Assembly: GCF_004402405.1 (NCBI RefSeq) | Contig: NZ_SOFE01000022.1 | Span: 221,342 to 285,341, forward strand | Source of the DNA: Cryobacterium levicorallinum | GTDB lineage: Bacteria; Actinomycetota; Actinomycetes; Actinomycetales; Microbacteriaceae | Direction: 5' to 3' | DNA length: 64,000 bases | Shown: positions 58,712 to 64,000 of the stretch, piece by piece | Numbering within the stretch: position 1 is the stretch's first letter | How the letters are laid out: the number at the start of each line of letters is the position of its first letter | The notes under the pieces: model-generated | Told to the model about the DNA's origin: nothing | What the model saw: only the letters and a program-made list of their open reading frames with translations | Databases searched by the model: none | Position numbers and translations under genes: made by a program

Positions 58712-59065
58712 GGCTGCTTTCCTGCGGCTGATTCGGGCAGGATACCTCGCCAGAAGATCGAATAGTCGATTCGATAACCGGCGGCCCAGGGCGGATGTGC
58801 GCCTGCACATTCAGCCCAATTTTCGCGCAACGGCCAGTCTAACAAATCATGCGGGTACCGACTGTCGACCAACGCAGTCTGGCCCCGCCTCGAGGGTCAG
58901 CAGCACCAATTCGCCCCGTTCCGACGCACGTTTTGGTAACGGTTTAGCGTGCCGCCGGGAAATGTCGGTGGCCTCGCCTAAAGTCGGGCCAATAGCAAGC
59001 TTCACTCATCAAAAATCCGGCAGAAACGACTGGCCCGGCGAACACCCCGCGGGAGGAGAATCACG
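58712..59065. other. Gene-free divergent promoter region
   Basis: About 350 bases between divergent prfC and the aldo/keto reductase gene. A possible minus-strand -10 TAGACT lies near 58840 (prfC) and a plus-strand GGAGGAG ribosome binding site ends just before 59066. No ORF or RNA gene was recognised. Confidence 0.5.
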
Positions 59066-60070
59066 ATGACCAGACAAACGGTCTCATCCTCCCTCGACGC
59101 GATGTCGATCGACCGTTCCGGGCTGGCTGAGTTGACCGTTGGTGCGACTGTGGTCCGGCGCCAGATTCCGGGGACTGAGTTGTTCGTGCATCCGTTAGCT
59201 CTGGGCTGCAACGCCTTCGGCTGGACGGCTAACGGTGAAACCTCAACCGCGATTCTCGACGTTCACCGCGATCTGGGCGGAAATTTTCTGGACACGGCCG
59301 ACAGCTTCGCCGCCGGTCGCAGCGAGGTGATCATCGGTGGGTGGCTGCGCTCGCGTCGAGCGCGCGCCGAGACCATCGTGGCCACCAAGATCGGACACAA
59401 CCTCGACAACCCCGGGTTGAGCCAGCGCAGCATCGTCGGCGCCGTCGAGGCCAGCCTGGCTCGGCTCGGCACCGACTATCTCGACCTGCTCTACTTTCAC
59501 TTCGACGACAAGTCCGTCGCCCTCGAAGAGAGCCTGGTTGCCGTGGACACGCTCGTGCGCGCAGGCAAGGTTCGCCATCTTGCGGCCTCCAACTTCTCGG
59601 CTGAGCGCCTGATGCAGGCCCGGGTTCTCTCGGCATTAGGCCTGCCCAAGTTCGTCGCCGTCGAAACGCCGTACAACCTCGTGCACCGTACCGAACTGGA
59701 ACCGAGTATCGCGGTTGCGGCCGGTGCACAGAATCTCGGTCTCATGCCGGGCTTCGCTCTGGCCCACGGTTTTCTGGCCGGTGCCTATCGCACCAAAGCG
59801 GATGCCGCCGGCACCGCCCGCGGTCAGCTCGCGCGGGTTTATGTCAACCGGCGGTCCCTGCGCGTGCTCGCCGTGGTCGATCGCATCGCCGCCGCCCACA
59901 GCGTCCCGCCTGCGACGATCGCACTGGCCTGGCTCCTGGCCCGGCCGGATGTGGTCGCACCGATCGCTGGGGCCGGGCAACCTGATCACGTGGCGTCGCT
60001 ACTGGCGGCGGCGAGCATCCGTCTCGGTCGGACCGATCTGGCCGACCTGGATCGGGTGTCGACCGTCTGA
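59066..60070 (+). CDS. Aldo/keto reductase family protein lacking the catalytic Tyr
   Basis: 334 residues, TIM-barrel AKR fold. Motifs: LALGCNAFGWTA, GGNFLDTADSFAAGRSEVIIG, VATKIGHN, LGTDYLDLLYFHFDD, GKVRHLAASNFS. The catalytic tetrad has Asp76 and Lys108 and a His in LLYFHFDD, but the Tyr of DTADxY is Phe81. Tyr is the proton donor in the family, so reductase activity is probably low or altered. It is convergent with a TetR gene, 3 bases away. Confidence 0.88.
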   Translation: MTRQTVSSSLDAMSIDRSGLAELTVGATVVRRQIPGTELFVHPLALGCNAFGWTANGETSTAILDVHRDLGGNFLDTADSFAAGRSEVIIGGWLRSRRARAETIVATKIGHNLDNPGLSQRSIVGAVEASLARLGTDYLDLLYFHFDDKSVALEESLVAVDTLVRAGKVRHLAASNFSAERLMQARVLSALGLPKFVAVETPYNLVHRTELEPSIAVAAGAQNLGLMPGFALAHGFLAGAYRTKADAAGTARGQLARVYVNRRSLRVLAVVDRIAAAHSVPPATIALAWLLARPDVVAPIAGAGQPDHVASLLAAASIRLGRTDLADLDRVSTV

Positions 60071-60073
60071 TTT

Positions 60074-60664
60074 CTAGTCGCTCGACTCGTCGAGGACGCG
60101 CTGCACGGCACGAATCAGCGCGGTGTGGGCGCCGATCGGGTCGCCGAGGTTGGCGCCGGCGAAGGCACCGTCCCTGGCCAGAAAGAAGTCGTCCGACGCG
60201 TCACCGGGCCGGGCATGACCCATGCCGCGGAACAGGTCTTCGACGCTGCGGCCGTACCAATCGCGGTGAGCGGCGACAGCCTGACGTACCGGGTGCGTCG
60301 GGTCGGTGAACTGCGCTGCAGCGTTGATGAACGGGCAACCGTGGAATCCCTCGCGGATCACCTGAGCCGAAATTTCGGCTACGACACCGCGCAGGCGTTG
60401 CTCGGGGGTGTCGAAGCGTCGCTCCAGCTCGGCGAGAAGCTCCCGAGCGCGTCGGTCCCGACCCTGCAGGTAGACCACGATGAGGGCGTCCTTGGAACGG
60501 TAGTACTTATAGAAGGTGGCTTTGGTGACTTTGGACTCGCTGATGATTCGGTCCACACCCACGGTGTGCACGCCCTCGGTGTAGAACAGACGGTCGGCGG
60601 TGGCGAGAATGCGCACCTTCGCGTGTGTCGCCGGCCGAACGGCCTCATCTGTCAGCGTGGTCAT
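60074..60664 (-). CDS. TetR/AcrR-family transcriptional regulator
   Basis: 196 residues. TetR DNA-binding domain (ILATADRLFYTEGVHTVGVD, ESKVTKATFYKYYRSKDALI) and a C-terminal domain with EGFHGCPFINAAAQF typical of the YcdC/TetR_C group. Regulates an unknown target, perhaps itself and the aldo/keto reductase. A perfect palindrome lies about 90 bases upstream. Confidence 0.9.
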   Translation of the reverse strand: MTTLTDEAVRPATHAKVRILATADRLFYTEGVHTVGVDRIISESKVTKATFYKYYRSKDALIVVYLQGRDRRARELLAELERRFDTPEQRLRGVVAEISAQVIREGFHGCPFINAAAQFTDPTHPVRQAVAAHRDWYGRSVEDLFRGMGHARPGDASDDFFLARDGAFAGANLGDPIGAHTALIRAVQRVLDESSD

Positions 60665-60755
60665 TCGGGCTCCTCTATCGGGGGCCGTTTGGGGCCCAGA
60701 TCAGCGCAAAACCGCGGGTTTGGGCAGGTCGGCTCCCAGACTGTAACACACACTA

Positions 60756-60771
60756 GACAGACCAGTCTGTC
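60756..60771. promoter_or_regulatory. Palindromic TetR-type operator
   Basis: Perfect inverted repeat GACAGAC-CA-GTCTGTC, 16 bases, between the TetR gene and the M16 peptidase gene. TAGACAGACNNGTCTGTC-like sites are common TetR operators. Confidence 0.65.
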
Positions 60772-60920
60772 GGATCTGACGGCTCGGTTCGATTTGGCCA
60801 AACTGGGGGTATCGAACGGTACTGATGTTCAGCGGAACACTACTGGTGCCAGCGTTGTGGCGGTGCCTCCCCGCGGGTACGCCGGCGCGAACGGAGCGGT
60901 CAAGTAAGGTTGTGGGTGAT

Positions 60921-62264
60921 ATGAACGGTGCAGTCGACTTTCCCCTAGACCAGGCCGAACTCACGTTTCGGGCCGCCGGTGATGCCCTCGTGCGTCGAAC
61001 CGTTTTGCCGAGTGGGGTGCGCATTCTTAGCGAGCAGGTACCGGGCGCCCGCAGCCTCACCATCGGCTATTGGGTTGCCGTCGGGTCGCGCGACGAGCAG
61101 CCCGGCCATTTCGGCTCCACCCACTTTCTCGAACACCTGCTATTCAAGGGCACGCCCACCCGGTCAGCGCTCGACATTGCCATCTCCTTCGACGCGGTCG
61201 GCGGCGAACATAACGCCATGACCGCCAAGGAGTACACCTGCTACTACGCAAAGGTGCAAGACCGCGACCTCGGCATGGCCATCGACGTGCTAACCGACAT
61301 GCTGACCTCGTCCAAACTGGATGCCGGTGAGTTCGAAACCGAGCGCGGCGTCATTCTCGAAGAACTCGCCATGGCCGATGATGACCCGGCCGATGTCGCC
61401 AATGAGCGTTTCTTTGAAGCCGTGCTGGGGCAGCATCCGCTCGGTCGCCCGATCGGCGGCAGCGCCGACGACATTCGCGGTGCCACCAGATCGGCCGTCT
61501 GGGAGCACTACCAGGCCAACTACCGCCCGCAGGACCTCGTCGTCACTGTCGCCGGCGCTGTTGACCACGACGTGCTCGTCGCCGCCGTCACCCGGGCCCT
61601 CGAACTGGCCGGCTGGGACCTCAGCGTCGCGCAGACCCCGGTAAGCCGTCGCGGCGGTGTCGCAGCCGATATTCAGCAGGGCCAGGCGCTCACCATCGTC
61701 AAACGGCCACTGGAACAGGCCAATCTGTTGCTCGGAATGCCCGGGCTGCTGGCCACCGACGACCGCCGCGTCACCATGAGTGTGCTCACCTCGATTTTCG
61801 GTGGCGGCATGTCGAGCCGGCTGTTCCAGGAGGTGCGCGAGAAGCGCGGCCTGGCCTACTCGGTCTATTCCTTTGCTCCCGGTTACTCCGACGCCGGGCT
61901 GTTTGGCATGTACGCCGGATGCACACCGGCCAAGGCCGGCCAGGTCGCCGAGCTCATGCTCAGCGAACTGCACCGCCTCGCCGATTCCGGCGTGACCACC
62001 GACGAGATGAAGCGGGCGTCGGGGCAGCTGAGCGGAGCATCCGCTCTCGCGCTGGAAGACTCGGACACGCGGATGTCCCGGCTGGGTCGTTCCGAGATCA
62101 CCCTCGGTGAGTTCGCCGATCTCGATGAGGCCCTGCGCCGCCTCGCGCTCGTCACCGCGGCCGACGTGCAGGAGCTCGCCGCCGAGCTCGCGAGCGGGCC
62201 CGTGTCGATCTCCGCAGTTGGCGCGCTTGACGATGACGCCTTCGCGGCGATCCTCCCCGGCTGA
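60921..62264 (+). CDS. M16-family zinc peptidase (PepR-like)
   Basis: Pitrilysin/insulinase-family peptidase, 447 residues. The inverted zinc motif HFLEH has His68, Glu71 and His72; the third ligand is in ERGVILEELAM. The C-terminal M16 domain contains MSSRLFQEVREKRGLAYSVY. In actinobacteria this gene (M. tuberculosis Rv2782c) normally follows pnp directly; here it is 30 kb away. Start ATG 60921; an in-frame GTG three codons upstream lies two bases after a TAAGGT box. Confidence 0.94.
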   Translation: MNGAVDFPLDQAELTFRAAGDALVRRTVLPSGVRILSEQVPGARSLTIGYWVAVGSRDEQPGHFGSTHFLEHLLFKGTPTRSALDIAISFDAVGGEHNAMTAKEYTCYYAKVQDRDLGMAIDVLTDMLTSSKLDAGEFETERGVILEELAMADDDPADVANERFFEAVLGQHPLGRPIGGSADDIRGATRSAVWEHYQANYRPQDLVVTVAGAVDHDVLVAAVTRALELAGWDLSVAQTPVSRRGGVAADIQQGQALTIVKRPLEQANLLLGMPGLLATDDRRVTMSVLTSIFGGGMSSRLFQEVREKRGLAYSVYSFAPGYSDAGLFGMYAGCTPAKAGQVAELMLSELHRLADSGVTTDEMKRASGQLSGASALALEDSDTRMSRLGRSEITLGEFADLDEALRRLALVTAADVQELAAELASGPVSISAVGALDDDAFAAILPG

Positions 62265-62325
62265 GCCGGCCGCAAAGCTTCTGCAGTATCCGCACCCGCG
62301 GACTCCTTGAAATTCGAAATGGACA

Positions 62326-62931
62326 ATGATGCCCCAGTACATCTACCTGGTACGCCACGGCGAGCAGCAGGATGCCGAACACGGCCTGCATGACGGTCCA
62401 CTATCGCCGCGTGGCAAACGTCAGGCGTTACTGATCGCCGACCGGCTGAGCGGCGTTCCCTTCACCGGCGCGTGGCATTCACCGCTGCAGCGAGCGGCCG
62501 AAACCGCCGAAATCATGGCCGAACGGTTGCCGTCGGTGCAGAGCGAATCGTCTGCGTTGCTGTTCGACTGCATTCCTTCTGGCCGGGCTGCCGAAACACC
62601 CAAGGCCTACGACCCTTTCTTCGGCTCGGTCACAGAGGACGAAATCGCTGCCGGACGCGCCCAGATGGAAGACGCGGTCGCCGAATTTCTGCAGCCACGT
62701 CGCAGCCAGCGGCACGACCTGCTGATCACCCACAATTTCGTGATCGCCTGGTTTGTGCGTGAGGTGCTCGGAGCTCCCGACTGGCGCTGGGTCGGCATCA
62801 ACCAGGCCAATTGCGGATTGACCGTGCTGCAGCAGAAACCCGGCCGTCCCTGGACGCTGGTCACCCACAACGATCTCGGCCACCTGCCGGTCGAGCTGCG
62901 CACCGGACTGCCCGAACCGCTGATGTTCTAA
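62326..62931 (+). CDS. Histidine phosphatase superfamily protein
   Basis: 201 residues, phosphoglycerate-mutase-like phosphatase. YLVRHGEQ contains the catalytic His in the RHG motif and SPLQRAAETAEIMAERL the second Arg and Glu; LITHNFVIAWFVREVLG gives the second His. Substrate unknown. Two adjacent ATGs (62326, 62329) are possible starts. It sits between the M16 peptidase gene and dapB. Confidence 0.9.
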   Translation: MMPQYIYLVRHGEQQDAEHGLHDGPLSPRGKRQALLIADRLSGVPFTGAWHSPLQRAAETAEIMAERLPSVQSESSALLFDCIPSGRAAETPKAYDPFFGSVTEDEIAAGRAQMEDAVAEFLQPRRSQRHDLLITHNFVIAWFVREVLGAPDWRWVGINQANCGLTVLQQKPGRPWTLVTHNDLGHLPVELRTGLPEPLMF

Positions 62932-62963
62932 TCGACCGGGCGTTGCTGACAGAGATCAATTGG

Positions 62964-62975
62964 TAGATTGGTTCC
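62964..62975 (+). promoter_or_regulatory. Leaderless -10 box of dapB
   Basis: TAGATT, six bases, then ATG at 62976. Confidence 0.6.
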
Positions 62976-63737
62976 ATGACAACACGGGTGGCCATTATCG
63001 GCGCAACGGGCAAGATGGGCCGCGTGGTCTCCGACCTGATCGACCGAACCGAGGGCTACGAGGTCGTCGCCCGGCTTGATTCCCGCAGCGAGCTGAGCGA
63101 GATGCTCGGCGCCGAGATCGCCGTTGACCTGACCCGTCCCGACGTCAGCCGCACCGTCGTCGACTTCGCCACCGAGCACGGTCTGCGGGTGCTCGTGGGC
63201 ACTTCGGGCTGGAGCCAGGAGGGCATCGACGCACTCGGCCACCGCCTCGAGGGCCGCGACGATACCGGCGTCATTATCATTCCCAACTTCTCGATTGGAT
63301 CAGTGCTCGCCACGGCGTTCTCCGCCCTGGCCGCCCGATTCTACGACTCCATCGAGATCGTCGAGGCGCACCAGCCCGGCAAGGTTGATTCGCCGTCGGG
63401 CACCGCTGTGCGCACCGCCGAACTGATCGGTCGTGCCCGCGCCGAACTGGGCCCGGTGTCTGCTCCGCACACCGACCAGCGGGCCCGCGGGCAGCAGGTC
63501 TCGAGTGTGCCCGTGCACAGCCTGCGCCTTGCCGGACTGCTCGCCCGGCAGGACGTGATTCTGGGCGGGACCGGTGAAACGCTCACGATCAGCCACAACA
63601 CCCTGTCGCCGAGCGCCTACGAGAGCGGCATTCTACTGGCCCTCGCCGCGACACGCACCGCCACTGGGGTGACGGTGGGCCTGGACCAGATCGTCGACCT
63701 TGGATTCGATTCGGACACCGCGGGAGCGAACAAATGA
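62976..63737 (+). CDS. dapB: 4-hydroxy-tetrahydrodipicolinate reductase
   Basis: 253 residues, NAD(P)H-dependent enzyme of lysine/diaminopimelate synthesis. N-terminal Rossmann motif VAIIGATGKMGRVV; substrate-binding IEIVEAHQPGKVDSPSGTAV with His132 and Lys136. The family usually has two His in EAHHxxKxDxPSGTA; the second is Gln133 here, while the proposed acid/base His is kept. Leaderless start. Overlaps the next gene by ATGA. Confidence 0.96.
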   Translation: MTTRVAIIGATGKMGRVVSDLIDRTEGYEVVARLDSRSELSEMLGAEIAVDLTRPDVSRTVVDFATEHGLRVLVGTSGWSQEGIDALGHRLEGRDDTGVIIIPNFSIGSVLATAFSALAARFYDSIEIVEAHQPGKVDSPSGTAVRTAELIGRARAELGPVSAPHTDQRARGQQVSSVPVHSLRLAGLLARQDVILGGTGETLTISHNTLSPSAYESGILLALAATRTATGVTVGLDQIVDLGFDSDTAGANK

Positions 63738-64000
63738 AGGGCAAAATCGCCGTCATCGTCATGGCGGTACTCCTGGTTTTCTACCTACTGCTTGCCGGAG
63801 TGCGCGCCATTGCGTTCGTCCAGAGTGGGGAACCGGTCGGGATAGCGATCGGCGTGGCGCTGCTCGTCTTGCCGCTGATCGGATTCTGGGCGCTCGCGCG
63901 GGAGATTACCTTCGGCATCCGCTCGGAGCGGCTGGTGCGTCAGCTCGACGAACTCGGGGGGTTTCCGTCGAACGACCTGCCGGTGCGTCCGAGCGGTCGT
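63734..64000 (+). CDS. Membrane protein downstream of dapB, 3' end missing
   Basis: First 89 codons of a gene that runs out of the window. ATG overlaps the dapB stop (ATGA). Two membrane helices are visible (KIAVIVMAVLLVFYLLLAGV; AIGVALLVLPLIGFWALA), followed by a soluble start EITFGIRSERLVRQLDEL. Similar proteins of actinobacteria carry TPR-like repeats further on and have no known function. Confidence 0.85.
   Translation, partial: MKGKIAVIVMAVLLVFYLLLAGVRAIAFVQSGEPVGIAIGVALLVLPLIGFWALAREITFGIRSERLVRQLDELGGFPSNDLPVRPSGR

Overview
The window is a 64 kb piece of a GC-rich actinobacterial chromosome. The gene families, the frequent word GCGGATGC/GCATCCGC, the DUF222-type HNH gene, the small DUF7882-like protein and the many leaderless start codons (TANNNT exactly 6 nt before ATG or GTG) point to Microbacteriaceae, plausibly a Cryobacterium-like organism; this placement is inference. 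No rRNA, tRNA, CRISPR array, insertion sequence or prophage gene was recognised. Layout: 1-2.7 kb holds the end of a type-B carboxylesterase and a purine permease that seems to start at ATT. 2.7-9.5 kb is a catabolic cluster: FCD-type GntR regulator, short-chain dehydrogenase, aldehyde dehydrogenase, gamma-glutamyl-amide hydrolase and a glutamine-synthetase-like ligase in one operon, divergent from an ethanolamine-type permease. Together they suggest breakdown of ethanolamine through gamma-glutamylated intermediates. 9.6-20.6 kb holds single genes: FAH-fold hydrolase, an AlkA remnant, a GlcD-like oxidase, a PrsW protease, an FKBP isomerase, a BCCT transporter, an M4 protease with its emfourin-like inhibitor, a luciferase-like monooxygenase and an AI-2E transporter. 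20.6-23.6 kb is one 997-residue fusion of a sugar/choline-type kinase, an M23-like module and a class-III aminotransferase. Housekeeping genes that usually lie close together in actinobacteria (rpsO, pnp, rnj, M16 peptidase, dapB) are spread over 24-64 kb and separated by accessory blocks. The first block (32.1-39.7 kb) is a six-subunit membrane complex related to group 4 hydrogenases and complex I but without the nickel-iron ligands (Ehr type), with an ArsR regulator beside it. Gene order matches my memory of the M. tuberculosis Rv0082-Rv0087 cluster. The second block (39.9-54 kb) is a branched-chain amino acid degradation island: AsnC/Lrp regulator and branched-chain 2-oxoacid dehydrogenase E1alpha/E1beta/E2, then a TetR regulator with biotin-dependent acyl-CoA carboxylase, acyl-CoA dehydrogenase, MaoC hydratase and a CitE-like CoA lyase, which fit leucine degradation through 3-methylcrotonyl-CoA. 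A DUF222/HNH gene with an in-frame stop inside its HNH motif and a pterin dehydratase-VOC fusion sit between the two halves. The end of the window has glutathione peroxidase, an unannotated 55-residue gene with a structured leader, RNase J, release factor 3, an aldo/keto reductase lacking its usual catalytic Tyr, a TetR regulator, an M16 peptidase, a histidine phosphatase, dapB and the start of a membrane protein gene.
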